Position numbers and translations under genes: made by a program
Notes under the pieces: generated by a model
What the model was told of the DNA's origin: nothing
Databases searched by the model: none
What the model saw: the letters and a program-made list of their open reading frames with translations, nothing else
In this document: one piece after another, positions 36,276-45,307 of the stretch
How positions within the stretch are numbered: the first letter of the stretch is position 1
Layout: each line of letters opens with the position of its first letter
Assembly (NCBI RefSeq): GCF_039954625.1
Contig: NZ_CP157199.1
Span: 806,001 to 870,000 of the forward strand
Source of the DNA: Pontimicrobium sp. SW4
Lineage (GTDB): Bacteria > Bacteroidota > Bacteroidia > Flavobacteriales > Flavobacteriaceae
DNA length: 64,000 bases
Direction of reading: 5' to 3'

Positions 36276-36872
36276 TTAGCAGTTTTTATATTTATCATGT
36301 AAACCAACACCTTGTAATATCATAGGTGTTATTTTTTCTATGCGACTCAGTTTTGTTGCTTCTCGTTTTGCAGTTGCTATATGTTCACAATATTCACGCT
36401 GTTTAGAAGGCGATAATGCATTAAAACAAACGTGTAATTCCTTATTATTATCTAACACTGCTTGTAACTCTAGAGGAATAATTGTTTCTTTTTTACTTCT
36501 ATCTGGTTTTATTTGTTTTCCAGCTTTTTGATTTTCTATAGCTTCTTTAACATAAGCCAATACAATATCTTTATTAATGCCATTTATAGACTCAAAACGT
36601 ATTTGTCGTAAGGCTTTGGTTTTTTCTTGTGCATTGACTAATAAATTTTGTTCGTCTTTTAAAAACACACCATTAAAAAACCAAATACCAAAATGGTTTT
36701 TAAAAGCTCCTAACCCAACCACATTTTTACCATTTAGGTCATACACAGGAGCGCTCCATTTTATAGTTTCATTAAGCTCTGTTGAATTTATTAGGTTGCG
36801 AAGTAAAGTTAAGGCATCACCAAATTTTTCGTGTGTCTCAATGTATTCTTCAACGGAATGTACTTTTTTCAT
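36276..36872 (-). CDS. DUF1801 / YdeI-like (OmdA) family protein
   Basis: 198 residues. The N-terminal half is a DUF1801 domain ('LNETIKWSAPVYDLNGKNVVGLGAFKNHFGIWFFNG') and the C-terminal half is the YdeI/OmdA domain ('PLELQAVLDNNKELHVCFNALSPSKQREYCEHIATAKREATKLSRIEKI'). Family members are small cytoplasmic proteins, some linked to antimicrobial-peptide resistance, but the function is not established. It is transcribed alone. Just upstream (36911-36960) lies a repeat that also occurs next to the DUF6090 gene. Confidence 0.88.
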   Translation of the reverse strand: MKKVHSVEEYIETHEKFGDALTLLRNLINSTELNETIKWSAPVYDLNGKNVVGLGAFKNHFGIWFFNGVFLKDEQNLLVNAQEKTKALRQIRFESINGINKDIVLAYVKEAIENQKAGKQIKPDRSKKETIIPLELQAVLDNNKELHVCFNALSPSKQREYCEHIATAKREATKLSRIEKITPMILQGVGLHDKYKNC

Positions 36873-36910
36873 GATTTCGTTTAATGCTTTGATATGAACT
36901 TTTTCAATTG

Positions 36911-36960
36911 TTTATATGAGATGTTAAACGAATTTCGACTATTTTTTTGAGAAAGTCAAG
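36911..36960. repeat. Dispersed repeat, copy A (attC-like core GTTAAAC)
   Basis: Contains GATGTTAAACGAATTTCGAC followed by a T tract and AAAGTCAAG. About 34 of 41 bases match the copy at 48524-48573 without gaps. Both copies lie a few bases beyond the 3' end of an M20 peptidase gene and upstream of a small minus-strand gene. Confidence 0.7.
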
Positions 36961-36968
36961 CTATGCAG

Positions 36969-38210
36969 TTACTTATAACGTTCTTGTGTAAGTTCGGCAA
37001 TTTTACAAATTACTTGAGTTGCTTTTAATATACTTTCTACTGGAACATACTCATAACGCCCATGAAAATTATGTCCTCCAGCAAATATATTAGGACAAGG
37101 TAAGCCCATATAGCTTAATTGTGAGCCATCTGTACCACCTCTAATGGCTTTTATAATTGGTGTGATACCTAATTGTAGCATTGCTTCTTCGGCTATATCT
37201 ACAATATATTTAACAGGTTCTACCTTTTCTTTCATATTATAGTATTGATCTTTAATATCAATGACTACTATTTTGCTTTCGTATTTGTTGTTAAAATCAT
37301 TAGCAATTTTTTGCATTAATGCTTTACGTGCCTCAAATTTATCTTTGTCGTGGTCTCTTATAATATATTCTAAAACAGTTTTTTCAACGTTTCCATGCAT
37401 GTCATGCAAATGAAAAAAACCTTGATAACCTTCAGTATGTTCAGGAACCTCTAACTTTGGTAAGGCATTGATATACTCCGTTGCATAATGTATAGAATTA
37501 ATCATTTTGCCTTTAGCATATCCTGGATGTACAATTTTGCCTTTAAAAGTTACTTTTACTTCAGCTGCATTAAAGTTTTCGTATTCTAGTTCTCCTACTT
37601 GACTTCCATCCATAGTATAAGCCCAATCTGCACCAAACTTTTTTACATCAAATTTATGAGCACCACGTCCAATTTCTTCATCTGGTGTAAAACCAACTTT
37701 AATGTCGCCATGTTTTATCTCTGGGTGTTGAATCAGGTATTCCATAGCACTTACTATTTCACAAATACCAGCTTTATCATCGGCTCCTAGCAAGGTAGTT
37801 CCATCTGTGGAGATAAGTGTTTGTCCTTTGTAGAGTAATAAGTCTTCAAAATAATCTGGAGATAAAATAATGTTTTCATTTGCATTTAAAATAATGTCTT
37901 CTCCATCATAGTTTTCAATAATTTGTGGGTTTACATTCGCTCCTGTAAAATCTGGTGACGTATCGAAATGTGAAATAAACCCAATAGTTGGTACGTCATG
38001 ATTTACATTACTTGGTAAAGTAGCCATGATGTATGCATTTTCATCTATGGTCACATCTGTCATACCAATTGCTATAAGTTCCTCGTATAACTTATTGGCC
38101 AAATCCCACTGTTTTTTTGTACTAGGAGTTGTGCTACTTTTTGGGTCACTTTCGGTGTCAATTTTCACATAGCCTATAAAGCGGTTTATAATGTGTTGTT
38201 TATTTAGCAT
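36969..38210 (-). CDS. pepT: Peptidase T (tripeptide aminopeptidase)
   Basis: 413 residues, M20B family. Zinc and catalytic motifs are intact: '[12 protein letters not shown]', '[12 protein letters not shown]', '[12 protein letters not shown]' and a C-terminal '[15 protein letters not shown]'. It removes N-terminal residues from tripeptides in the cytoplasm. No signal peptide. Standing alone between the repeat at 36911 and pyrD. Length matches E. coli PepT (about 408). The organism has at least two other M20 peptidases in this window (ArgE-like and PepD), which suggests strong peptide use. Confidence 0.94.
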   Translation of the reverse strand: MLNKQHIINRFIGYVKIDTESDPKSSTTPSTKKQWDLANKLYEELIAIGMTDVTIDENAYIMATLPSNVNHDVPTIGFISHFDTSPDFTGANVNPQIIENYDGEDIILNANENIILSPDYFEDLLLYKGQTLISTDGTTLLGADDKAGICEIVSAMEYLIQHPEIKHGDIKVGFTPDEEIGRGAHKFDVKKFGADWAYTMDGSQVGELEYENFNAAEVKVTFKGKIVHPGYAKGKMINSIHYATEYINALPKLEVPEHTEGYQGFFHLHDMHGNVEKTVLEYIIRDHDKDKFEARKALMQKIANDFNNKYESKIVVIDIKDQYYNMKEKVEPVKYIVDIAEEAMLQLGITPIIKAIRGGTDGSQLSYMGLPCPNIFAGGHNFHGRYEYVPVESILKATQVICKIAELTQERYK

Positions 38211-38296
38211 TTAGTATTGGATTTATCCAAAAATAACTAACGATATTGTAAGAGGCAAGCTTTAAAATGTTTCTTTTTTTATGCTAAGATTTAATG

Positions 38297-38304
38297 TATT
38301 TTTG
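38297..38304 (+). promoter_or_regulatory. Bacteroidota -7 element for pyrD
   Basis: TATTTTTG, perfect match and followed by C, 17 bases before the pyrD ATG at 38322. Confidence 0.65.
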
Positions 38305-38321
38305 CAGTCAAAATCTAGATA

Positions 38322-39368
38322 ATGTATAAATTACTGATTCGCCCTTTACTTTTTTGTTTCGATCCAGAAAAAGTGCATCATTTTACATTTTCATTCATTA
38401 AAAACTGTTCTAAAATTCCTTTTATCTCAAAAATTATCAAAGCTTTTTATACAGTTGAAGATGTATCTCTTGAACAAAAACTATTTGGATTAACCTTTAA
38501 AAACCCTGTAGGCTTAGCAGCGGGATTTGATAAAAATGCAATACTCTATAATGAATTAGCTAATTTTGGTTTTGGGTTTATAGAAATTGGAACTGTTACA
38601 CCTAAAGGGCAGGAAGGCAACCCTAAAAAAAGGTTGTTTAGGCTAAAAGCAGATAAAGGCATTATTAATAGAATGGGATTTAATAATGAAGGTCTTGAAG
38701 CTGCTATTACTCAATTAAAGAAAAATAAAGGAAAAGTTATTATAGGCGGAAACATTGGTAAAAACACCAACACACTTCCTGAGGATTATACTAAGGATTA
38801 CCTAGAATGTTTTAATGCACTCCATCCTTATGTAGACTATTTTGTGCTTAATGTAAGTTGCCCTAATGTTGGGAGTCATGCTAAACTAACCGATAAAGAC
38901 TACCTCGAGGAGTTGATAGGAGAAGTGCAAACTGCAAATAAAAATTTCACTAAACAAAAGCCCATTTTATTAAAGATTGCTCCAGATTTAAATGATATTC
39001 AGTTAGATGAAATTATAGACTTGGTCGCAGAAACAAAAATAGATGGTGTGATAGCTTCAAATACATCTGTATATAGAGAAGGTTTAAAAACTTCAAAGAA
39101 CACCTTAGAAGCGATTGGTAATGGAGGCTTGAGTGGACTACCTATAAAAGATAAAAGTACTCAAGTAATTAAATACTTATCTAAAAACAGCAATAAGGCG
39201 TTTCCAATAATAGGTGTTGGAGGGATTCATTCAGCAAAAGATGCTTTAGAAAAAATAGAAGCTGGAGCAAATTTGGTTCAAGTTTACACAGGGTTTATTT
39301 ATGAAGGTCCACGATTGATAAAATCGATTAATAAAGCGATTCTAAAAAACAAAAAGGACTCTTTATGA
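38322..39368 (+). CDS. pyrD: Dihydroorotate dehydrogenase (quinone type)
   Basis: 348 residues with the amphipathic N-terminal extension of class 2 (membrane-associated, quinone-using) enzymes, '[20 protein letters not shown]', then '[13 protein letters not shown]' and '[26 protein letters not shown]'. It oxidises dihydroorotate to orotate in pyrimidine synthesis. The catalytic base region reads '[12 protein letters not shown]', with Cys180 where E. coli class 2 PyrD has Ser; Cys is the class 1 residue. The last codons form the first arm of the terminator at 39351-39379. Own promoter at 38297. Confidence 0.93.
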   Translation: MYKLLIRPLLFCFDPEKVHHFTFSFIKNCSKIPFISKIIKAFYTVEDVSLEQKLFGLTFKNPVGLAAGFDKNAILYNELANFGFGFIEIGTVTPKGQEGNPKKRLFRLKADKGIINRMGFNNEGLEAAITQLKKNKGKVIIGGNIGKNTNTLPEDYTKDYLECFNALHPYVDYFVLNVSCPNVGSHAKLTDKDYLEELIGEVQTANKNFTKQKPILLKIAPDLNDIQLDEIIDLVAETKIDGVIASNTSVYREGLKTSKNTLEAIGNGGLSGLPIKDKSTQVIKYLSKNSNKAFPIIGVGGIHSAKDALEKIEAGANLVQVYTGFIYEGPRLIKSINKAILKNKKDSL

Positions 39369-39379
39369 GTCCTTTTTTT
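39351..39379. terminator. Bidirectional terminator overlapping the pyrD end
   Basis: GGACTC / GAGTCC stem with A run before and T run after. The 5' arm lies inside the pyrD coding region and the 3' T run touches the last codon of the convergent protease gene. Confidence 0.8.
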
Positions 39380-41312
39380 ATTGAATAATAAATTTCTTGA
39401 TTGTTTTTATTCCTTCATGTTTTAAAATCAAAAAGTAAGCACCAGAAGTTAGCTTATTAACATTAATTTGCTTTTCTGTAAGTGCACCTTTTAAAACTTT
39501 TTGACCAACGATGTTTGTAATTTCATAAGATATATTATTTGAGGAAGGATGACTCTTTATATTTAAAACCTTATTAGAAACAACAGGATTTGGATAAATT
39601 TCAATAGCGTTTAATACATTTTTATCTGTGCTCAAAAGGTTGGCATAAATTCTCATATCGTCTATTGCAATATCACCATCCCAACTAGCACCTCTAATGG
39701 CTCTAAAACGTATTTTTACTGTTTGTCCTACATAGGTCGAAAGATCTACTTTTTGTTTTAAGTAGCTATCTGCTTGTGAGGTTTGTTGTTGACCAACTAT
39801 AGCTGGAATAACATCCATTATAACTCCAGAATCTGTTATAATATCCATGTGTAATTCACCAGTATTTGCACCAAACATATGGTAAGCAAATTCAAGCTCA
39901 GCATTTGAAGAACTAATATTTATACAAGGAGAAGTATATTCTGCAACATCTCCAGGGTTAGAACCAGAAGCTTCTGTATAAATATACGACCCAGATCCAG
40001 TTCCAGTAGTATTGTCAACTTCTGGGCCAGTACCACTAGAAGGCGTTTTTCCATTTGTTACCATCCAATTGTAGCCATTACCATTTATATCTTTAGCTAC
40101 CCAACCATCTTTATTTGCCAAATCAAAACCTTCAAAATCTTCCTCAATTGGTGTAACTTTTTGAGTTCCAACTTTTATATATTCAAAATATGTTTTTGTG
40201 ATGATATTAGTACCATCGGAAACTGTTAATGTAACATCATATATTCCTGTAGAGAAGTTGTGAGAAGGGTTTTGTGTTGTATAATCTATTGTATTATCAC
40301 TGTCAATATCCCATTGCCAAGATGTGGCTCCAACACTATTATCGGTAAAATTAATAGTTAAATTGCTGTCGCAGTCTTCTGTTACATCTGCAGAAAAATC
40401 TACATTAAGTGTAGTGCAAGAAAAATAATTCCTTACACTTCTATATGTGGCGTAAATACGAGCATATTGTTCAGACGAAAAAAGAGTTCTACATTCTTTT
40501 CTGGAGTATGACATTATGTTATTTGGGTCTGGAACAAAAGTATCTCCATTGCTATCAGTTATCGCTCCAATATAAACACAACTAGCATCTACATTGCTAT
40601 AACTTAATTGAGGATCTGCTGGAGTATCACATATTTCATCACCGTCTGTATCACAATTTGAACCATTAACTAACTCGGTGGTAAGTACTGTATTTGATGG
40701 TCCATGAGTATGTCTCAATGAAAAGAAATGGCCTACCTCATGAGGTAAAGTGCTACCGTTTATTGCACAATTATTTGCCATAAGTATAACATCATCTCCT
40801 CCAGGATAATATGCATAACCACAAAGACTATTTCCTGTATTGCTTTCTACATAATCAGTAAAATAAATATTTATTAATCCATTGACATTATTAGCAGAAG
40901 TTAAAGCAACTTCTTCAGATTTTTGAAAGTCATAATAATTATCATCGTCAATATAATTAATACCATCACATAAGAAAAACTCCATGAAAGCATTGGCATA
41001 AAAAGCATTCATATTTGCCATTGCTGCATTAAGTTCAGATTCTGATAAGCCGCCTGTACCATCAGTTTTTCTAATAATATGAGCCTTTATTGGAACTGAA
41101 TTTACAATAGAAACCCTAGAACCACTATTAATCATTTTGAAAAACTCTTTTTCTAATTTTTTAATTGTCGGCTTAGTGTTTTTCCAATATTGTTGAGATT
41201 CTGGAGTAGAAATTGTACCGCATTCACTTTCTACTGCATTTTGAGCAGATAAACTAATGGTAATTAAAAGAAAGAAAGAATTTAATAGAAATTGTGTAGT
41301 GTTTCTTTTCAT
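39378..41312 (-). CDS. M43 family zinc metalloprotease with PKD domain and T9SS tail
   Basis: 644 residues. Signal peptide (about 1-24), metalloprotease domain with the long zinc motif 'HEVGHFFSLRH' (His191, Glu192, His195, His201) and a Met-turn ('NNIMSYSRKEC'), as in pappalysin/M43 proteases. Then a PKD domain (about 305-385, 'GATSWQWDIDSDNTIDYTTQNP'), a MAM-like beta domain with 'AIDDMRIYA', and a T9SS type A tail ('IEIYPNPVVSN ... LTSGAYFLILKHEG ... KKFIIQ'). It should be secreted through the outer membrane by T9SS and attached or released at the surface, to digest proteins outside the cell. No promoter of perfect consensus is seen upstream. Confidence 0.93.
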   Translation of the reverse strand: MKRNTTQFLLNSFFLLITISLSAQNAVESECGTISTPESQQYWKNTKPTIKKLEKEFFKMINSGSRVSIVNSVPIKAHIIRKTDGTGGLSESELNAAMANMNAFYANAFMEFFLCDGINYIDDDNYYDFQKSEEVALTSANNVNGLINIYFTDYVESNTGNSLCGYAYYPGGDDVILMANNCAINGSTLPHEVGHFFSLRHTHGPSNTVLTTELVNGSNCDTDGDEICDTPADPQLSYSNVDASCVYIGAITDSNGDTFVPDPNNIMSYSRKECRTLFSSEQYARIYATYRSVRNYFSCTTLNVDFSADVTEDCDSNLTINFTDNSVGATSWQWDIDSDNTIDYTTQNPSHNFSTGIYDVTLTVSDGTNIITKTYFEYIKVGTQKVTPIEEDFEGFDLANKDGWVAKDINGNGYNWMVTNGKTPSSGTGPEVDNTTGTGSGSYIYTEASGSNPGDVAEYTSPCINISSSNAELEFAYHMFGANTGELHMDIITDSGVIMDVIPAIVGQQQTSQADSYLKQKVDLSTYVGQTVKIRFRAIRGASWDGDIAIDDMRIYANLLSTDKNVLNAIEIYPNPVVSNKVLNIKSHPSSNNISYEITNIVGQKVLKGALTEKQINVNKLTSGAYFLILKHEGIKTIKKFIIQ

Positions 41313-41487
41313 TTGCGGATGCTAAATTATTTATTAAAAATAGAAATTAATATATCTTATGAGGTACAATAACGATTAAGCGTCTGTTTTATCGATTTTA
41401 GTTGTATTTAGTTATTATTTCTAGTTAAAAGGTATTCGTATACTTTCCAAAAAATAGTAGTATTTTTAGCTCGTATTTAAACGGTAA

Positions 41488-42351
41488 ATGGCTAAGCAAA
41501 TTAAAATTATTGAATGCCCAAGAGATGCTATGCAAGGTATTAAGGCGTTTATTCCTACGCATAAAAAGGTGCAATATATTCAGTCATTATTAAGAGTAGG
41601 ATTTGATACTATTGATTTTGGAAGTTTTGTGTCTCCAAAGGCAATTCCTCAAATGGTAGATACTGCAGATGTTTTATCACAATTAGATCTTTCAAATACA
41701 AAAAGTAAATTATTAGCCATTGTAGCAAACACTAGAGGTGCAATTGAGGCTAGTAAGCATAAAGAAATTGATTGTTTAGGATACCCTTTTTCAATTTCAG
41801 AGAATTTTCAAATGCGAAATACTCACAAAACTATTGCCCAATCTGTGGTTACGTTACAAGAGATTTTAAACATAGCTATTAAATCAAATAAAGAAGTAGT
41901 AGCCTATTTGTCTATGGGTTTTGGTAATCCTTATGGTGATCCATGGAATGTAGATATAGTAGGAGAGTGGACAGAAAGATTAAGTAACATAGGAGTTAAA
42001 ATTTTATCCCTTAGTGATACAATTGGAAGCTCAAATCCAGAAAATATTTCTTATCTGTTTTCTAATTTAATTCCTAATTATCCAGATATTGAATTTGGTG
42101 CTCATTTGCATACTACGCCTTCTACTTGGTTTGATAAAGTAAATGCTGCCTATTTAGCTGGTTGTAATCGTTTTGATGGTGCTATTCAAGGTTTTGGAGG
42201 TTGTCCAATGGCAAAAGATGAACTTACTGGTAATATGCCAACAGAAAAACTACTATCTTATTTTACGTCTCAAAAAAATAATAATTTAAATGCACTAAGT
42301 TTCGAAAGTGCTTATAATGAAGCTACTAAAATCTTCACGTATTATCACTAG
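41488..42351 (+). CDS. Hydroxymethylglutaryl-CoA lyase
   Basis: 287 residues, HMGL-like TIM barrel. The C-terminal signature 'GAIQGFGGCPMAKDELTGN' contains the catalytic Cys, and 'GAHLHTTPSTW' supplies metal-binding histidines. It splits HMG-CoA to acetyl-CoA and acetoacetate, the last step of leucine breakdown, which fits the leucine dehydrogenase at 33158. The first motif is 'IECPRDAMQG' where most relatives have R-D-G-x-Q: the glycine is an alanine. It seems monocistronic. A close alternative is a related 2-isopropylmalate-type enzyme, but the GCPMA signature favours the lyase. Confidence 0.88.
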   Translation: MAKQIKIIECPRDAMQGIKAFIPTHKKVQYIQSLLRVGFDTIDFGSFVSPKAIPQMVDTADVLSQLDLSNTKSKLLAIVANTRGAIEASKHKEIDCLGYPFSISENFQMRNTHKTIAQSVVTLQEILNIAIKSNKEVVAYLSMGFGNPYGDPWNVDIVGEWTERLSNIGVKILSLSDTIGSSNPENISYLFSNLIPNYPDIEFGAHLHTTPSTWFDKVNAAYLAGCNRFDGAIQGFGGCPMAKDELTGNMPTEKLLSYFTSQKNNNLNALSFESAYNEATKIFTYYH

Positions 42352-42381
42352 AAAAATTATTTAAATTTATTCTAAATAACA

Positions 42382-42412
42382 TTTGTTTTTTTAATTTTCA
42401 GTCTTATTTTTG
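42382..42412 (+). promoter_or_regulatory. Full Bacteroidota promoter (TTTG-N19-TATTTTTG)
   Basis: TTTG at 42382-42385, a 19-base spacer, and TATTTTTG at 42405-42412: both halves match the consensus. It lies 45 bases before the porin ATG at 42458. Confidence 0.75.
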
Positions 42413-42457
42413 TGCTCGAATTTAATAACTATTTATAATAAGTCTAAATAAAAACAA

Positions 42458-43621
42458 ATGAAGAAAGCTATCTTATCAATGGCAATTTTAGTATCAAGTT
42501 TTGGGTTTGCGCAAACTGTAAGCCAGGATACAACCGCAACGAATAATCAACAACAAAATGCCGCTCAAAATATTTTAAATGGCAATGGTTCTAAAGGAAT
42601 TACAATTGGAGGTTATGCTCAAGTAGATTATAATCAACCTGAAGGGCTAAATGGAAAAATGGATGTGCATAGGTTGGTTATGTTATTGGGTTATAAGTTT
42701 AATGACAAAGTGCAGTTTGTTACAGAAATTGAGTACGAACACGTTAAAGAAGTATATGTTGAACAAGCTTTTTTAAACTATAGTATAAACAATAATTTTA
42801 ATATTCGCGGAGGGTTAATGTTAGTTCCGATGGGAATTGTTAATGAATATCATGAACCAACAACTTTTAATGGTGTTGAAAGACCAAGTGCTGATAAAAG
42901 TATTGTCCCAACCACTTGGAGAGAAATGGGTGTTGGAGTGACAGGTAAATTTGATGAAGCAAATTTACGTTACCAAGCCTATATCTTTAATGGGTTTGCA
43001 TCTGTAAACGGAACAAAGGTTTTAGGTGGAAGTAATGGTTTAAGAAATGGTCGACAAAAAGGAGCAGAGTCTACAATTAACAAGCCTAATTTATCTGCTA
43101 AGGTAGATTATTATGGTATTCAAGGATTACGTTTAGGATTATCTGGATACTTTGGAAGAACACAAGCTACGGATGATGTTCAAGAGATAGAAGGAGCTGA
43201 TGTTGGTGTGTCTATGTTTGGTTTGGATGCGAGATATATTAATAAACGTTTTTCAGCGAGAGGTCAATATATACATGCATTAATTAAAGATGCAGACGCA
43301 TATAACAATTTATATACAACAAATTTAGGATCTGAGCTAAAAGGTTGGTATGCTGAAGCTGCTTATAATTTATTACCACTTGATAAGGAGCAAAAGTTAG
43401 ATGCTTTTGTAAGATATGAAAAATACGATACACATGCTGCAATTGCAGATGCTAATATAGCACGTAATTTAAGTTATAATAGAAATGAATGGACTACAGG
43501 ATTAAGTTACCATGTAGCACCAGGAGCAGTAGTAAAAGCTGATTATCAAATTTTTGATAACGCAGTAGAAGGTAATGACGCCAAAGGCCAATTAAACTTT
43601 GGGTTTGGTGTCTGGTTTTAG
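42458..43621 (+). CDS. Outer-membrane porin, phosphate-selective porin OprP/OprO-like
   Basis: 387 residues with signal peptide 'MKKAILSMAILVSSFGFAQ'. The mature protein is a beta barrel: alternating strands such as 'GITIGGYAQVDYN', 'KVQFVTEIEYEHV', 'NIRGGLMLVPMG' and a C-terminal Trp-Phe ('FGFGVWF'), which is recognised by the barrel-assembly machinery. The pattern resembles OprP/OprO-type porins. It has the best promoter in the window. Downstream are an FMN-binding protein, a small membrane protein and ferritin; the porin is separated from them by 84 bases and may have its own transcript. The solute is unknown; phosphate is only one option. Confidence 0.88.
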   Translation: MKKAILSMAILVSSFGFAQTVSQDTTATNNQQQNAAQNILNGNGSKGITIGGYAQVDYNQPEGLNGKMDVHRLVMLLGYKFNDKVQFVTEIEYEHVKEVYVEQAFLNYSINNNFNIRGGLMLVPMGIVNEYHEPTTFNGVERPSADKSIVPTTWREMGVGVTGKFDEANLRYQAYIFNGFASVNGTKVLGGSNGLRNGRQKGAESTINKPNLSAKVDYYGIQGLRLGLSGYFGRTQATDDVQEIEGADVGVSMFGLDARYINKRFSARGQYIHALIKDADAYNNLYTTNLGSELKGWYAEAAYNLLPLDKEQKLDAFVRYEKYDTHAAIADANIARNLSYNRNEWTTGLSYHVAPGAVVKADYQIFDNAVEGNDAKGQLNFGFGVWF

Positions 43622-43693
43622 TAATTTAATTGGTTAGTTTTTATCAAATAGTTAGGGCAACATATTTGCCTTAGCTATTTGGTGTTTAAATAT

Positions 43694-43701
43694 TATCTTT
43701 G
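43694..43701 (+). promoter_or_regulatory. -7 element 4 bases before ATG (leaderless)
   Basis: TATCTTTG followed by C; the ATG of the FMN-binding gene is at 43706. An in-frame GTG at 43679 lies upstream of this promoter and is not the start. Confidence 0.65.
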
Positions 43702-43705
43702 CGAA

Positions 43706-44233
43706 ATGAGTTTTAAGTATTTAGTAATTACAATTTTTAGTCTGGTTTTAATAACGTCTAACCTTTCAAAAAACATTAAGAAAAAGGTTGATAAAGAAAT
43801 TAAGACAGCTTATAATATTGAAACTTATAACTTAATTCCAGTGGTATTTAATTCAAATGTTACTAAAGAATTACCTAGTGAGTTTGAAAAAAACAACCTA
43901 TTTAAAATCTCTAATAATAATAAAATTATAGGTTACGCATATGTCTCAAAAGCACCAAGTAAAACAGATGAATTTGATTACTTAGTTTTATTTGATAGAG
44001 ATTTCATTATCGTAAAATCTAAAGTATTGATTTATAGAGAAGATTATGGTAGTGAAATTGGTAGTAAGCGTTGGTTAAAACAATTGATTGGTAAAACTCA
44101 AGATGATGCACTTATATATGGTGATAATATTGCAGCTATTTCTGGTGCTACAATTTCGGTAAAATCAATGACAAATGCTGTTAATAATTTATTGAAGTCC
44201 ATAAAAATACTTAATCAAAAAAATAAACTGTAA
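43706..44233 (+). CDS. FMN-binding domain protein, likely flavinylated
   Basis: 175 residues from the ATG at 43706. A membrane anchor (residues 3-20) is followed by an FMN_bind domain (about 65-165) with 'IIGYAYVSKAP', 'YLVLFDRDFIIVKSKVLIYRED' and 'YGDNIAAISGATISVKSMTNAVN'. The SGAT sequence (146-149) matches the site where FMN is linked through phosphate to Thr in NqrC and RnfG; Thr149 is the candidate. This would be an extracytoplasmic one-electron carrier, which needs ApbE for loading (not in this window). It overlaps the next gene by one base (TAATG), which points to a functional pair. Confidence 0.85.
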   Translation: MSFKYLVITIFSLVLITSNLSKNIKKKVDKEIKTAYNIETYNLIPVVFNSNVTKELPSEFEKNNLFKISNNNKIIGYAYVSKAPSKTDEFDYLVLFDRDFIIVKSKVLIYREDYGSEIGSKRWLKQLIGKTQDDALIYGDNIAAISGATISVKSMTNAVNNLLKSIKILNQKNKL

Positions 44234-44733
44234 TGCAATTAAACGGATTGATATATACCATTCCTAGGGAATTAAAATTACTTATCGGAGGCTTTATAAT
44301 TGTATTAAGTGTTGGCTTTTATACAGGATTGTTATTTGTAGGTGAAACATCGTCGATAAAGCCAAATGGTATAGAAGAGCAATACCTAGGAAATGAAGCT
44401 GATGAGGATGCTGAGATTATGAAATTTAAAAAAAGCAAAAAAGAAATGCTTACGTTGGTTCATAATCATATTTTATCAATGTCAATTATCTTCTTTTTAG
44501 TTGGAGGTATTTTGAGTACTACTAAACTTGGTGAAAAATTAAAAATGTTTTTAATTGTTGAACCATTTATTTCTGTAATACTTACGTTTGGAGGGCTTTA
44601 TTTTCTATGGAATGGAATCTTATGGATGAAATATATAGTAATGTTTTCAGGTGTGTTAATGACGCTTAGTTTTACAAGCGCAATTGTTATAATATTATAT
44701 CAACTTATAAGTAAAAGTAAAGGCGCTAAATAG
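44233..44733 (+). CDS. Small integral membrane protein, partner of FMN-binding protein
   Basis: 166 residues with about four helices (near 14-36, 78-96, 105-127 and 133-158). 'LVHNHILSMSIIFFLVGGI' places His77 and His79 at the top of helix 2, which could bind haem or metal. I know no function for the family. The start shares a base with the stop of the FMN-binding protein, so the two are made together and probably form an inner-membrane redox unit. Next comes the ferritin gene 62 bases downstream. Confidence 0.78.
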   Translation: MQLNGLIYTIPRELKLLIGGFIIVLSVGFYTGLLFVGETSSIKPNGIEEQYLGNEADEDAEIMKFKKSKKEMLTLVHNHILSMSIIFFLVGGILSTTKLGEKLKMFLIVEPFISVILTFGGLYFLWNGILWMKYIVMFSGVLMTLSFTSAIVIILYQLISKSKGAK

Positions 44734-44760
44734 TTAAATTTCATTTTATTATTCAAAAGA

Positions 44761-44783
44761 ACTTTGAGTATCTTTATCAAAGT
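44761..44783. promoter_or_regulatory. Inverted repeat around a -7-like element before ferritin
   Basis: ACTTTGA and TCAAAGT, perfect 7-base arms, with a 9-base spacer that contains TATCTTTA (one mismatch to TAnnTTTG). This is a candidate operator over the ferritin promoter, 12 bases before the ATG. Confidence 0.5.
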
Positions 44784-44795
44784 AAAATTTAAGGT

Positions 44796-45302
44796 ATGAA
44801 TCAAGTAATAGAACAATTATTAAACGACCAAGTAAAATTTGAAGCAAAAGCCTCTATGCAATATTTAGCAATGGCTTCTTGGGCAGATACAAAAGGCTAT
44901 AATGGTGTGGCAGATTTCTTTTATGCGCAATCTGAAGAAGAGCGTGTACATATGATTAAATTGGTAAAGTTTATTAATGAGCGCAGTGGTAATGTTATAG
45001 TTCCTAACTTAGAAAAGCCTAAAAGTGATTATAAATCATTAAACGAATTATTTGAATCTTTTTTAGAAAGTGAAATGTTTGTTACCCAGCAAATTAATCA
45101 TATTATTTTTGAGTGTTTACATCATAAAGATTATAATGTACATAATTTTATGCAATGGTATGTCACCGAACAATTAGAAGAAGAAGCAGTAGCTAGAACA
45201 TTACTAGATAAGTTAAACATTATTGGTGAAGATAAATCTGGTCACTATTTGTTTGATAGAGATATTAATACCATTGCACAGACAAATCAAAATCCTGCAT
45301 AG
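44796..45302 (+). CDS. ftnA: Ferritin (iron storage)
   Basis: 168 residues, non-haem bacterial ferritin. Ferroxidase ligands are in place: Glu16 in 'KFEAKASMQYLAMASWAD', Glu49 and His52 in 'SEEERVHM', and later 'TEQLEEEAVARTLL'. It oxidises Fe2+ and stores iron in a 24-subunit cage in the cytoplasm. An inverted repeat that overlaps its promoter may respond to iron or oxidant. It is followed six bases later by a Cys-rich microprotein. The upstream FMN/membrane pair suggests an iron-redox context, which is an inference. Confidence 0.94.
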   Translation: MNQVIEQLLNDQVKFEAKASMQYLAMASWADTKGYNGVADFFYAQSEEERVHMIKLVKFINERSGNVIVPNLEKPKSDYKSLNELFESFLESEMFVTQQINHIIFECLHHKDYNVHNFMQWYVTEQLEEEAVARTLLDKLNIIGEDKSGHYLFDRDINTIAQTNQNPA

Positions 45303-45307
45303 CGGAT

